Shown piece after piece: positions 9,501 to 16,339 of a stretch of DNA of 60,879 nt. Numbering within the stretch: the stretch's first letter is position 1; each line of letters opens with the position of its first letter. Under the pieces are notes generated by a model that ran no database searches, was not told the origin of the DNA, and saw only the letters and a program-made list of their open reading frames with translations. The stretch covers positions 1 through 60,879 of the forward strand of contig NZ_BCRO01000079.1 in assembly GCF_001552635.1 (NCBI RefSeq). Direction: 5' to 3'. The position numbers and the translations under genes are program-made. Source of the stretch: Actinomadura hibisca NBRC 15177. Its GTDB lineage: Bacteria > Actinomycetota > Actinomycetes > Streptosporangiales > Streptosporangiaceae.

Positions 9501-9741
9501 GGTAGCCCTTCATGGTCTTGAAGCGGGGGAAGACGTCCTTGAAGACGCGGGCCTCGACGTGGTGGACGCCGGGCATGCCGTTGGCGGTGGGCGGGCCCTC
9601 GTAGAAGACCCAGCGCGGGCCGGAGGCGTTGCGCTCCAGCGACCGCTCGAACACCTTGGCGTCCTGCCAGCGGCGCAACATGTCCCGCTCCAGGGCGGGC
9701 AGATCGACCTGCGCGGGCAGGGGCCGGAACTGACGGCTCAC
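6547..9741 (-). CDS. ileS: Isoleucyl-tRNA synthetase
   Basis: The 1064-residue class I synthetase charges tRNA-Ile. The ATP-binding HIGH box is the variant GMPGVHH (about 55-61). The KMSKS loop is KMSKH (about 602-606, in DGRKMSKHLGN). The catalytic core also shows GWDCHGLPVE and zinc-type pairs CPRCG and CPTCGG. The editing domain (WTTTPWT) and the anticodon-binding C-terminal region are complete. The GTG at 9741 was chosen because the Shine-Dalgarno sequence that the leader controls stands 10 bases upstream and the conserved N terminus begins at once. The gene is monocistronic with its own T-box leader. Confidence 0.96.
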   Translation of the reverse strand: MSRQFRPLPAQVDLPALERDMLRRWQDAKVFERSLERNASGPRWVFYEGPPTANGMPGVHHVEARVFKDVFPRFKTMKGYHVPRKGGWDCHGLPVEVAVEKELGLTGKKDIESYGIAEFNDRCRESVMRHVDAFEEMTERMGYWVDTAQAYRTMDPEYVQAVWWSLKVVFDKGLLFRDFRITPYCPRCGTGLSDHELGQPGGYETVTSPSVYVRMPVTAGPLADLNASLLIWTTTPWTLVSNTAVAVHPEVTYVAARPAGSDEVLVVAEPLVDKVLGEDAERLATFRGDELERTPYKRPFDLVEIPGAHYVVLGDYVTVEDGTGLVHQAPAFGADDMTVCKNYGMPIVNPIGPDGKFLPTVPMVGGRFFKDADEELTADLRERGLLFRGGHFEHSYPHCWRCHTPLLYYALPAWYIRTTEIKQRLLEENEKTNWFPGTVKEGRYGEWLRNNVDWSLSRSRYWGTPLPLWVCGDDEDHVTCVGSLAELGELAGQDLSALDPHRPYVDDVTFACPTCGGEAKRVPDVIDAWYDSGSMPFAQWGAPHQNQDVFERSYPAQYICEAQDQTRGWFYSLMAVGTLVFDRSSYENVLCLGLILAEDGRKMSKHLGNVLRPIPLMDQHGADALRWYMLASGLPWAARRIGHAGLEEIVRKVLLTYWNTASFFVLYANAAAAQGRAWTPDRLAEAPAPADRPLLDRWALAELHRTVREVDGALEQFDTARAGRRLAEFVDDLSNWYVRRSRRRFWNGAQTPESASAFATLYECLETLTRLMAPMVPFVTDHVWDVIRPEGSPESVHLADWPAVDEALLDQQLTEQMALVRRLVELGRSARTASAARTRQPLGRALVGAPGWAALPQELRGQIADELNVVAFEDLSSIGGDLVEYEVKPNFRELGKRYAKDTPKVAKAVTAADAAALVTALRADGTVTVEAADVGAVALGPGDVIVTERPRSGWAVESGGGETVALDLTVTPELRRAGLVREVVRLFQEARKAAGLEVTDRIELWWRADGDELAEALRAHEAEVAAEILADAVHEGEPDAGTAAVTDAVRDEELKLTYRLRKVS

Positions 9742-9965
9742 GGTGGGCGGACCTCCGGATCGACGCGTGACTGCACGTGGACCGGAGGGACGAGGCGCCC
9801 GTGCGGGGCCCCGCGGTACCACCCTCCTTGGCCGCCCCCGGGGATCGCCCCCGGACACGGCCCGCTTCGTTGGAGTCTCGGCTGCCGGGTCTACCGCGCC
9901 CCGGCGGATCGAGATCCGGTTCCGGGGCGGTTCTTCCGGCGGCTCAGGGGTGATCAGACCGCCGG
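9742..9965 (-). promoter_or_regulatory. T-box riboswitch, translational type, with ultrashort Stem I (ileS leader)
   Basis: Read on the minus strand, the T-box core AGGGTGGTACCGCGG lies at 9825-9811. Its TGGT bulge can pair with the 3' ACCA of uncharged tRNA-Ile. A short Stem I (CCGGCGG 9965-9959 with CCGCCGG 9942-9936) carries in its loop the isoleucine specifier ATC at 9954-9952. The Shine-Dalgarno arm CCGGAGG (9758-9752) is exactly complementary to CCTCCGG (9788-9782), forming a sequestrator. CCCTCC (9789-9784) can instead pair with GGAGGG (9827-9822) as the antisequestrator. The two pairings exclude each other. The upstream end of the leader is not defined. Confidence 0.93.
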
Positions 9966-10220
9966 GCCCGCCTCCGGGCTCGCACCGTCCCCGGATCGCT
10001 CATGGCTGCTTGCGGCGGCAGGTGTCCCCATCGACGCCCGCCGATGAGACTGCTCGTGAAGAGACTAACGTACGCGCCGGGCGGGCTCTTCCCGATTATC
10101 GGCGGGCCCGGTCTCGGTCCAGAGATTTTGGGTGATCTCCGGGTTTCCGCCCGCATGGTGACCGGGCATATGCGGCGTGTAACTCAGCCAGGCCGTTCGC
10201 CGCGCCGTGAAAGGGGACAC
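9966..10220. other. Divergent intergenic region between ileS and the dksA/traR-type gene
   Basis: No coding frame looks real here. On the minus strand TAGTCT (10067-10062) is a possible -10 box for the ileS leader, giving a transcript of roughly 300 bases before the start codon. Promoter signals for the plus-strand gene at 10221 were not identified with confidence. Confidence 0.4.
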
Positions 10221-10943
10221 ATGCAGCCCGCACCGCCTGTGGAGGAGATCAGCGCCAGAGGGGCCGGAACGGCCGACGCGGAGGAGGGGCCGGCGTCCCC
10301 CGGGGGCAGGGCGCGCACCGCGCGCGCCGCCTCGGGCAAAGCGGCGGCAAAGTCCGCCGTGAAGAAGGCGTCCAAAGCGGCGGTGAAGTCGACGGCGTCC
10401 GGGGCGGCGGAGAAGGCCGCGCCCGCGAAGAAGGCGGCCAAACCGGCGGTCAAGAGCACCAAGGCCGCCTCCAAGACCGCCCCGAAGACCGCGCCCAAGC
10501 CCGCCGACCCGCCCGCCGAGGAGACCGTGCAGCCTGCGGCCCAGGCGGCGCCCGCGGCCGGGCTGCCGGTCCGGGCCGGGGAGGAACGCTGGACCGACGC
10601 CGAGCTGGCCGAGGTGCGGACGATGCTGGAGGAGGAGATGGCCACCCTGCGCGAGCAGATCGCGGCCGCCGAGTCCGCCATCGCCGAGGGCGACTCCAGC
10701 GACGGCGCGGGCGACGACCAGGCCGACGCCGGGGCCAAGACCTACGAGCGCGAGCACGAGATGTCGCTGGCCAACAACGCCCGGGACCTGCACGACCAGA
10801 ACGAGCGCGCGGTCCTGCGGATGGACGCCGGGACCTACGGCGTCTGCGAGTCGTGCTCCCAGCCGATCGGCAAGGCGCGCCTGCAGGCCGTTCCCCGTGC
10901 GACCATGTGCATACCATGCAAAGCGCGAGAGGAACGTCGCTGA
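10221..10943 (+). CDS. TraR/DksA-type zinc-finger protein with histone H1-like N-terminal tail
   Basis: The 240-residue protein has two parts. Residues 1-110 are a disordered Lys/Ala/Pro-rich tail resembling histone H1 or HU tails (SAVKKASKAAVKS, KKAAKPAVKSTKAASK). Residues 125-240 form a DksA/TraR module, with a coiled coil (LAEVRTMLEEEMATLREQI) and a four-Cys zinc finger, C209-x2-C212 and C230-x2-C233. DksA-like proteins bind in the RNA polymerase secondary channel. The acidic DxxDA tip motif of DksA is not obvious. GAAAGGGGACAC precedes the ATG. The 3' end overlaps lspA by 28 bases. Confidence 0.85.
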   Translation: MQPAPPVEEISARGAGTADAEEGPASPGGRARTARAASGKAAAKSAVKKASKAAVKSTASGAAEKAAPAKKAAKPAVKSTKAASKTAPKTAPKPADPPAEETVQPAAQAAPAAGLPVRAGEERWTDAELAEVRTMLEEEMATLREQIAAAESAIAEGDSSDGAGDDQADAGAKTYEREHEMSLANNARDLHDQNERAVLRMDAGTYGVCESCSQPIGKARLQAVPRATMCIPCKAREERR

Positions 10944-11623
10944 GCGACGCACAAGACCCCAAGGACGCGGCCGCGGGCCCCGCCGGCGCCCCGCGGCCGC
11001 GCCGCGTCGGCGTGCTGATCGCCGTCGCGGTGACCGCCCTGGCCCTGGACGTGATCTCCAAGATCGTCGTGGTGGCCACCCTCCAGGACCGGCCGCCGAT
11101 CGAGCTGCTGGGCGGCCTGCTGACGCTGCGCGAGACGCGCAACAGCGGCGCGGCGTTCTCCATCGGCACCGGCTACACCGTGGTCTTCACGGTGATCGCC
11201 ATCGGCGTGGTGGTGGCCATCATCCGCACCGCCCGCAACCTGCGCAGCCTGCCCTGGGCGATCTGCCTGGGGCTGATGCTGGGCGGCGCGTTCGGCAACC
11301 TGATCGACCGGGTGCTGCGCGCCCCGGCCCCGCTCAAGGGGCACGTGGTCGACTGGATCGAGCTGCCGCACTGGCCGGTGTTCAACCTGGCCGACTCGGC
11401 GATCGTCTGCGGCGGGGTGCTGGCGGTGCTGCTGGCCGCGCGCGGCCTCCAGATCGACGGCACCCGGGTGTCGGGCAAGGAGACCGCCGAGGAGAACGAC
11501 GGCGAGACCACCTCGGAGCCCGCTCCGAAGGCCGCCCCGGAGGCGGGGACCGCGACCGCGGTCGCGCCGGAGGCGGACGACAAGGCGGCCGAGCCCGAGA
11601 CCAAGCCGGAAGAGAAGCCCTGA
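10916..11623 (+). CDS. lspA: Lipoprotein signal peptidase (signal peptidase II)
   Basis: The 235-residue membrane aspartyl protease cuts signal peptides of prolipoproteins after Lgt has lipidated them. Four membrane segments lie between about 31 and 185. The catalytic aspartates are Asp131 (FGNLIDRV) and Asp160 (VFNLADS), and RNSGAAFS is the other family signature. A 50-residue Ala/Glu/Pro-rich cytoplasmic tail follows the last helix. The ATG at 10916 overlaps the previous gene; the in-frame CTG after GAGAGGAACGTCG is an alternative. The stop overlaps rluD by one base. Confidence 0.93.
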   Translation: MQSARGTSLSDAQDPKDAAAGPAGAPRPRRVGVLIAVAVTALALDVISKIVVVATLQDRPPIELLGGLLTLRETRNSGAAFSIGTGYTVVFTVIAIGVVVAIIRTARNLRSLPWAICLGLMLGGAFGNLIDRVLRAPAPLKGHVVDWIELPHWPVFNLADSAIVCGGVLAVLLAARGLQIDGTRVSGKETAEENDGETTSEPAPKAAPEAGTATAVAPEADDKAAEPETKPEEKP

Positions 11624-12552
11624 TGAGCGACGTGCGCAGCCTCCCGGTCCCCGACGGCCTGGAGGGCGAGCGGGTCGACGCCGCCCTGGCGCGGCTGTTC
11701 GGTCTGTCCCGCAGCCGGGCCGCCGACATCGCGGCGGCCGGCGAGGTGACCATGGACGGCAAGGAGGTCGGCAAGTCCGACCGCCTGCACGCCGGGGCCT
11801 GGCTGGAGGTCACGCTTCCGCCGCCGCCCGCGGCGCCGGCCCCCGTCGCCGATCCCGTCCCCGGCATGGGCATCCTGTACGAGGACGACGACATCGTCGT
11901 GGTGGACAAGCCGATCGGCGTCGCCGCCCACCCCACCACCGGCTGGACCGGCCAGACCGTGCTGGGCGGCCTGCTGGGCGCCGGGCACACCATCGCCACC
12001 AGCGGCGCGGCCGAGCGGCAGGGCATCGTGCACCGGCTGGACGCCAACACCACCGGCGCGATGGTGGTCGCCAAGAGCGAGATCGCCTACTCGCGGCTGA
12101 AGCGCGCGTTCAAGGAGCGCCGCATCGACAAGCGCTACCAGGCGCTGGTGCAGGGTCACCCCGACCCGTTCCGGGGCACCGTGGACGCGCCCATCGACCG
12201 GCACCCCTCCGGCGACGGCCGGTTCGCGGTGGTGGCGGGCGGCAAGCCGTCGGTGACGCACTACGACACCGTCGAGGCGTTCCGCGCGGCCACCCTGCTG
12301 GACGTGGACCTGGAGACCGGCCGCACCCACCAGATCCGGGTGCACATGTCGGCGATCCGGCACCCCATCGCCGGTGACATGGCCTACGGCGCCGACCCGA
12401 CGCTGGCGGCGCGGCTCGGCCTCAAGCGCCAGTGGCTGCACGCGGTCCGGCTGGGGTTCGAGCACCCCACGCGCGGCGAGTGGGTGCAGTTCGAGAGCGC
12501 CTACCCCGACGACCTCGCCCGCGCGCTGGAGATCGTCGCCGGGGAGTCCTGA
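11623..12552 (+). CDS. rluD: RluD-family 23S rRNA pseudouridine synthase
   Basis: The 309-residue protein has an N-terminal S4 RNA-binding domain (about 15-65, ERVDAALARLFGLSRSRAA). A RluA/RluD-type catalytic domain follows. The catalytic aspartate is Asp140 in HRLDANTTG, where most relatives have HRLDKDTSG. VVVDKPIGVAAHPTTG and GRTHQIRVHMSAIRHPIAGD are the other family blocks. It isomerises uridines in large-subunit rRNA. Exact target sites cannot be read from the sequence. The ATG overlaps the lspA stop, so translation is coupled. Confidence 0.92.
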   Translation: MSDVRSLPVPDGLEGERVDAALARLFGLSRSRAADIAAAGEVTMDGKEVGKSDRLHAGAWLEVTLPPPPAAPAPVADPVPGMGILYEDDDIVVVDKPIGVAAHPTTGWTGQTVLGGLLGAGHTIATSGAAERQGIVHRLDANTTGAMVVAKSEIAYSRLKRAFKERRIDKRYQALVQGHPDPFRGTVDAPIDRHPSGDGRFAVVAGGKPSVTHYDTVEAFRAATLLDVDLETGRTHQIRVHMSAIRHPIAGDMAYGADPTLAARLGLKRQWLHAVRLGFEHPTRGEWVQFESAYPDDLARALEIVAGES

Positions 12553-12562
12553 CGGCCTGGGG

Positions 12563-12874
12563 TCACAGCCCCAGCAGCCGCAACCCCGCCGCGACCCCGG
12601 CGGCCGCGCCCAGCACCACCAGGAACGGCGCGCGCAGCAGCAGCGCCGCCACCGCGGCCGCCAGGCCCGCCATGCGGGGGCCGTCGAACTCCAGCGACCG
12701 GCCGTCGGCCAGTGCCTGCACCGCGATCAGCGCGGTGAGCAGCGCGACGGGGATCAGGTCGGTGAAGCGGCGCACCCGGGGGTCGGCCAGCACCCGCTGC
12801 GGGGTGACCAGGCCGCCCAGCTTCAGCGCGTAGCAGCCGAGGCCGGTCGCCACGATCGCGATCCACACGCTCAC
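12563..12874 (-). CDS. azlD: Branched-chain amino acid exporter small subunit, AzlD family
   Basis: This 103-residue hydrophobic protein has about four membrane segments and the AzlD pattern (IAIVATGLGCYALKLGG, FTDLIPVALLTALIAVQAL, RAPFLVVLGAAAGVAAGLR). AzlD pairs with AzlC to export branched-chain amino acids or analogues. The GTG start at 12874 overlaps the azlC stop (GTGA). It converges with rluD with only 10 bases between, and no clear terminator was seen. Confidence 0.9.
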   Translation of the reverse strand: MSVWIAIVATGLGCYALKLGGLVTPQRVLADPRVRRFTDLIPVALLTALIAVQALADGRSLEFDGPRMAGLAAAVAALLLRAPFLVVLGAAAGVAAGLRLLGL

Positions 12875-13626
12875 GCGCCCGCCTCCCCGTCCTCGTCCCC
12901 GTCACCGGCACCGGCCCGGCGCGCGGCGGGCCGCAGCAGGGCGGGCAGCACGGCGAGCGCGGCCAGCATGACCGGCACCCCCGGCGGCAGCAGCGGCGTG
13001 GCGACCAGCGCGATCACCGCGGCGGCCACGGCCACCGCGACCTCGGCGCGGCCCGCCGTCAGCCGGGGCCACAACAACGCCAGGAACGCCGCCGGGCCCA
13101 GCACGTCGAGCCCGACGGCCTCCGGGTCGCCCAGCCGGGCCGCGCCCGCCGCGCCCAGCAGCGTGGTCACGTTCCAGGTGACGAAGATGCTGATCCCGGT
13201 GGCGTAGAAGGCGGCGCGGGCCGCCGCGCGACTCGGCTGCGCGGTCGCCACCGCCGTGGTCTCGTCGATCACGACCTGCGCGGTGAGCAGCCGCCGCCAG
13301 CCCCGCACCCGCAACGTCCCGGCGAGGCGCAGCCCGTACAGGGCGTTGCGGCCGCTCAGCAGCACCGCGCCCAGCGCGCCCGCCGCCAGCCCGCCGCCCG
13401 CGCCGATCACCCCGATCAGCGCGAACTGGGACGCGCCGGTGAACGCCAGCAGGCTCAGCGCGCACGCCTGCGCCACGCTCAGCCCCGCCGTCACCGCCGA
13501 CGCGCCGAACGCCAGCCCCGACACCCCCACCGTGAGCCCCACACCGAGCCCGTCGCGGACCCCCGCGCGGACCTGGGCCCGCTCCTCGGGCGGCCCCGCG
13601 GCCCCCCTCGCCTGCACCGTCGTCAT
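12871..13626 (-). CDS. azlC: Branched-chain amino acid exporter large subunit, AzlC family
   Basis: The 251-residue membrane protein of the AzlC/LIV-E family has GLTVGVSGLAFGASAVTAG near the N terminus, FTGASQFALIGVIGAGGG, SGRNALYGLRLA and DETTAVATAQPS. About seven membrane segments are predicted by eye. The start at 13626 is supported by TAGCGT at 13639-13634 on the minus strand, 7 bases before the ATG, which suggests a leaderless message. A palindrome at 13653-13678 overlaps the likely -35 region. The azlCD operon diverges from an amino-acid permease. Confidence 0.92.
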   Translation of the reverse strand: MTTVQARGAAGPPEERAQVRAGVRDGLGVGLTVGVSGLAFGASAVTAGLSVAQACALSLLAFTGASQFALIGVIGAGGGLAAGALGAVLLSGRNALYGLRLAGTLRVRGWRRLLTAQVVIDETTAVATAQPSRAAARAAFYATGISIFVTWNVTTLLGAAGAARLGDPEAVGLDVLGPAAFLALLWPRLTAGRAEVAVAVAAAVIALVATPLLPPGVPVMLAALAVLPALLRPAARRAGAGDGDEDGEAGA

Positions 13627-13652
13627 GCGGACGACGCTACGGCCCCGCGCTT

Positions 13653-13678
13653 GGCGCAATCTTGAACGTTCTTGCGCC
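13653..13678. promoter_or_regulatory. Inverted-repeat operator candidate upstream of azlCD
   Basis: GGCGCAA (13653-13659) and TTGCGCC (13672-13678) form a perfect inverted repeat with GAACGTTC between the arms. It sits about 15 bases upstream of the azlC -10 box. Lrp/AsnC regulators often control azlCD and bind palindromes of this size; assigning the site to such a protein is inference. No lrp gene lies next to it. Confidence 0.5.
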
Positions 13679-13788
13679 GCGCCCGGCTCCTTTACGTGAT
13701 CGGAGCACCGCCGAACGTGATCAACAGGGCGGCTGCGGGTAGCCCGTGATCAAGCCCGGCGGGCGGTCCGGGCGGCGAGGGGGACGGT

Positions 13789-15342
13789 GTGACGCGGCAG
13801 GACGATCCAGGATGGCGGGTCGGCGGCCCGGCCGGCGAGCGCGCCCGGGACGCGGCGCGCGCCGCCGCCCGGCAGGCCGCCGAGGCCGCCCGCTACGAGG
13901 CGGTGCTGGCCCGGCGGGCCGCCCAGGGCACCCAGGCGCTGCCGGGCGTCGACGACGACCCCGACGACGAGGGCTACCGCAAGTCCCTCAAGCCCCGGCA
14001 CGTCCAGATGATCGCGATGGGCGGCGCGATCGGCGTCGGGCTGTTCCTCGGCACCGCCCAGCGGCTGCACCAGACCGGTCCCGGCCTGGTGCTGGCCTAC
14101 CTGGCCGCCGGGGTGGCGGCGTTCTTCGTGATGCGGGCGCTCGGCGAGCTGGTGCTGTACCGGCCGACCGCCGGCAGCTTCGTCACCTACGCGCGCGAGT
14201 TCATCGGCCCGTGGGCCGGGTTCGCCAGCGGCTGGATGTACTGGCTGAACTGGGCGATGACCGGCGTCGCCGAGATCACCGCCGTCGGCATCTACGTGCA
14301 CTACTGGGCGCCGGGCTTCCCGCAGTGGTTGTCGGCGCTGCTCGCGCTGGGGGTGCTGCTGGCGGTCAACCTGGTGTCGGTGCGGCTGTTCGGCGAGCTG
14401 GAGTTCTGGTTCGCGCTGCTGAAGGTGGCGGCGATCACGTTGTTCCTGGTCGTCGGCCTGGCCCTGCTGGTCACCCACGCCGGGATCGGCGAGCACCACG
14501 CGCAGCTGTCCAACCTCACCGACCACGGCGGCTTCTTCCCCGAGGGCTGGTGGGTGGTGCTGCTCAGCCTGCAGGCGGTGATCTTCGCCTACGCCGCCAT
14601 CGAGATGGTCGGCATCTCGGCGGGGGAGGCCCAGAACCCGCGCAAGGTGCTGCCCAGGGCCATCAACGGCGTGGTCTGGCGCATCGCGCTGTTCTACGTC
14701 GGCGCGGTCTTCCTGCTGGTGGTGGTGCTGCCGTGGACGGTCTACCGGCCGGGGGAGAGCCCGTTCGTCACCGTGTTCGCCGCGCTGGGCGTGCCCGCCA
14801 TCGGCGGCATCATGAACCTGGTGGTGCTCACGGCGGCGCTGTCGTCCACGAACTCGGGCCTGTACTCGACCGGCCGCATCCTGCGGTCGTTGTCGCAGCG
14901 CGGCGAGGCCCCGCAGTTCACCGGCCGGATGAGCTCCCACCACGTGCCCTACGGCGGCATCCTGTTCACTTCGGTGGTGTACTTCGCCGGGGTGCTCCTC
15001 AACGTGGTGGTGCCGCACGAGGCGTTCGACATCGCCACCTCCATCGCCTCGCTGGGCGTGCTGACCACCTGGGCGACGCTGCTGTACGCGCAGATCCGGT
15101 TCCGGCGCGCCGCCCAGCGCGGCGAGGTGGAACGCCCCGACTACCGGATGCCGGGCGCGCCCTACACCGGCTGGGCGACGCTGGCGTTCCTGGCGCTGGT
15201 GGTGGGCCTGATGGTCTTCGACGACGACCAGCGGTGGGCGGTCGTCGCGATCCCGTTCCTGGCGGTGGCGCTGCTCGGCGGCTGGAAGATCGTCAGCCGG
15301 CGCGGCGGCGCTCCTCGGACACCTCAAGCCCCGCCTCGATGA
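13789..15342 (+). CDS. APC-superfamily amino acid permease (AnsP/GabP/CycA-like)
   Basis: The 517-residue protein has a 60-residue Ala/Arg-rich cytoplasmic N terminus followed by 12 membrane segments. Diagnostic blocks are HVQMIAMGGAIGVGLFLGT (helix 1 unwound segment), RALGELVLYRPTAGSFVTYARE, GWMYWLNWAMTGVAEITAV and SAGEAQNPRKVLPRAI. These resemble L-asparagine and related permeases of the amino acid transporter (AAT) family, but the substrate is not certain. The GTG start follows a short GAGGGGGACG ribosome site. The 3' end overlaps the convergent chorismate mutase gene by 50 bases. Confidence 0.9.
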   Translation: MTRQDDPGWRVGGPAGERARDAARAAARQAAEAARYEAVLARRAAQGTQALPGVDDDPDDEGYRKSLKPRHVQMIAMGGAIGVGLFLGTAQRLHQTGPGLVLAYLAAGVAAFFVMRALGELVLYRPTAGSFVTYAREFIGPWAGFASGWMYWLNWAMTGVAEITAVGIYVHYWAPGFPQWLSALLALGVLLAVNLVSVRLFGELEFWFALLKVAAITLFLVVGLALLVTHAGIGEHHAQLSNLTDHGGFFPEGWWVVLLSLQAVIFAYAAIEMVGISAGEAQNPRKVLPRAINGVVWRIALFYVGAVFLLVVVLPWTVYRPGESPFVTVFAALGVPAIGGIMNLVVLTAALSSTNSGLYSTGRILRSLSQRGEAPQFTGRMSSHHVPYGGILFTSVVYFAGVLLNVVVPHEAFDIATSIASLGVLTTWATLLYAQIRFRRAAQRGEVERPDYRMPGAPYTGWATLAFLALVVGLMVFDDDQRWAVVAIPFLAVALLGGWKIVSRRGGAPRTPQAPPR

Positions 15343-15640
15343 CGGCGTTCATGATCCGGGCCAGCCGCTCGGGGCCGAGCGCCGGGGCGCGCGCGGCCAT
15401 CGCCGCCACGATCTCGCGCTCCCGCTCGGGGTTGCGCCCGGCGAACCCGCCGACCGGCTTCAGCCGCTGCACCACCCCGGCCAGCTCGGTCCGGCGCTCC
15501 AGCAGGGCGGCCAGCGCGGCGTCGATCCCGTCGATGGCGGCGCGGGCGGCCCCCAGGGAGGTGACGGCGTCGGGGCACGGCAGCGGGACGTGCAGCGCGT
15601 CGCCGTCGGGGGTGCGGTCGGGCAGGGCCTGGTCGATCAT
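15293..15640 (-). CDS. Chorismate mutase (AroQ fold)
   Basis: The 115-residue all-helical protein converts chorismate to prephenate at the entry to Phe and Tyr synthesis. Helix 1 shows LGAARAAIDGIDAALAALLERRTEL with the family Arg. RLKPVGGFAGRNPEREREIVAAM follows, then the last helix ARIMNAVIEAGLEVSEE. The N-terminal 30 residues precede the core. The ATG at 15640 has AAGGA 8 bases before it. Upstream lie an aromatic leader peptide and an intrinsic terminator (15706-15862), so expression is probably attenuated by Phe/Tyr supply. The gene converges with the permease and overlaps it. Confidence 0.88.
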   Translation of the reverse strand: MIDQALPDRTPDGDALHVPLPCPDAVTSLGAARAAIDGIDAALAALLERRTELAGVVQRLKPVGGFAGRNPEREREIVAAMAARAPALGPERLARIMNAVIEAGLEVSEERRRAG

Positions 15641-15705
15641 GGCGGGATCCTTCGCTCGCGGCGGCCGTCCGCGCCGGAAGGTGCCCGGGGCCGCGCTGGT
15701 CATGA

Positions 15706-15737
15706 GAAAAGGCAGGCCCATGGTGGGCGCTGCCTTG
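15706..15737 (-). terminator. Intrinsic terminator in the chorismate mutase leader (attenuator)
   Basis: On the minus strand AAGGCAG (15736-15730), a bulged C, and GCCCA pair with TGGGC and CTGCCTT (15715-15709) around a CCA loop. TTTTCTC follows. The 12-bp GC-rich stem plus T-run is a textbook intrinsic terminator. It stands between the leader peptide stop and the chorismate mutase start, which is where an attenuator should be. Confidence 0.85.
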
Positions 15738-15761
15738 TTCTGCCGGCTCCGGGGTCGTCGC

Positions 15762-15824
15762 TCAGGGGGCGCCGACCGGCTCGTGCGGAGCCGGCTGCGT
15801 AAACCCGAAATAGCGACGTTCCAT
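15762..15824 (-). CDS. Aromatic leader peptide for chorismate mutase attenuation
   Basis: A 20-codon frame begins MERRYFGFTQ and ends at a TGA (15764-15762). Tyr at codon 5 and Phe at codons 6 and 8 fall where a stalled ribosome would cover the first arm of a hairpin (CCGGCTC 15794-15788 with GAGCCGG 15782-15776). An alternative pairing of GGAGCCGG (15750-15743) with the same arm is possible. Translation of this peptide would couple Phe/Tyr-tRNA charging to the terminator at 15706-15737. It is too short to judge by coding statistics, but position and content agree. Confidence 0.7.
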   Translation of the reverse strand: MERRYFGFTQPAPHEPVGAP

Positions 15825-15831
15825 GGCCGCA

Positions 15832-15862
15832 ATGGTAGACCGGCGACGCCCGTGACCGTCAA
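15832..15862 (-). promoter_or_regulatory. Promoter of the chorismate mutase leader
   Basis: TTGACG (15862-15857) and TACCAT (15837-15832) stand 19 bases apart on the minus strand. Seven bases after the -10 box comes the A of the leader-peptide ATG. The transcript therefore probably begins at that start codon (a leaderless leader peptide). Confidence 0.65.
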
Positions 15863-15895
15863 ACCATGGACGACGCGTCCCGAATCCTGAGACGG

Positions 15896-16324
15896 TCACA
15901 GGACCCGGCGCATCCACACATGCGGAATCCCGGCCTCCACGTCCTCAACGCCAAAAGCGACATACCCCAACCGCTCGTAGAAAGCGCGCACAGCCGTCTG
16001 CGCATGCAACTCCACCGAGCCCAACCCGACCTCCCGAGCCCGCCCCTCCACAGCCCGCACCAACGCCGCCCCCAACCCGGTACCCCGAGCCTCCGACAGC
16101 ACGGCAAGCCGCCCCAGAACGGCAACCCCATCCCGGCGCACCATCCGAACGGTGCCCACCGGGGCCCCGCCCATCCGGGCCAGGAAATGCTCGGCCCCCT
16201 CGTCCAGCTCGTCCAACTCCAGCTCGACGGGCACGCCCTGCTCGGCGACGAAGACCTGGAGCCGGATCGCGAGCGCCTCCTTGCGATCGGCCTCGGCGAC
16301 CACGGGTACGACCTCGGTGTCCAT
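15896..16324 (-). CDS. GNAT family N-acetyltransferase (ElaA-like)
   Basis: The 142-residue protein is a single GNAT domain that transfers an acetyl group from acetyl-CoA. IRLQVFVAEQGVPVELELDELD near the N terminus resembles ElaA. The acetyl-CoA loop is VLSEARGTGLGAALVRAVE (Q/RxxGxG/A type). LHAQTAVRAFYERLGYVAFG is the C-terminal alpha4 region. The substrate is unknown. The gene diverges from the AraC-type regulator with only 15 bases between the start codons. Codons ending in A (such as CTA-type and GAA) are unusually frequent compared with neighbours. Confidence 0.85.
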   Translation of the reverse strand: MDTEVVPVVAEADRKEALAIRLQVFVAEQGVPVELELDELDEGAEHFLARMGGAPVGTVRMVRRDGVAVLGRLAVLSEARGTGLGAALVRAVEGRAREVGLGSVELHAQTAVRAFYERLGYVAFGVEDVEAGIPHVWMRRVL

Positions 16325-16339
16325 GCCCCCAGCTCTACC

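Noticed and set aside
6370..10047. 1225-residue plus-strand frame
   Set aside because: It is antisense to ileS and its leader, and the translation shows only GC-biased composition.
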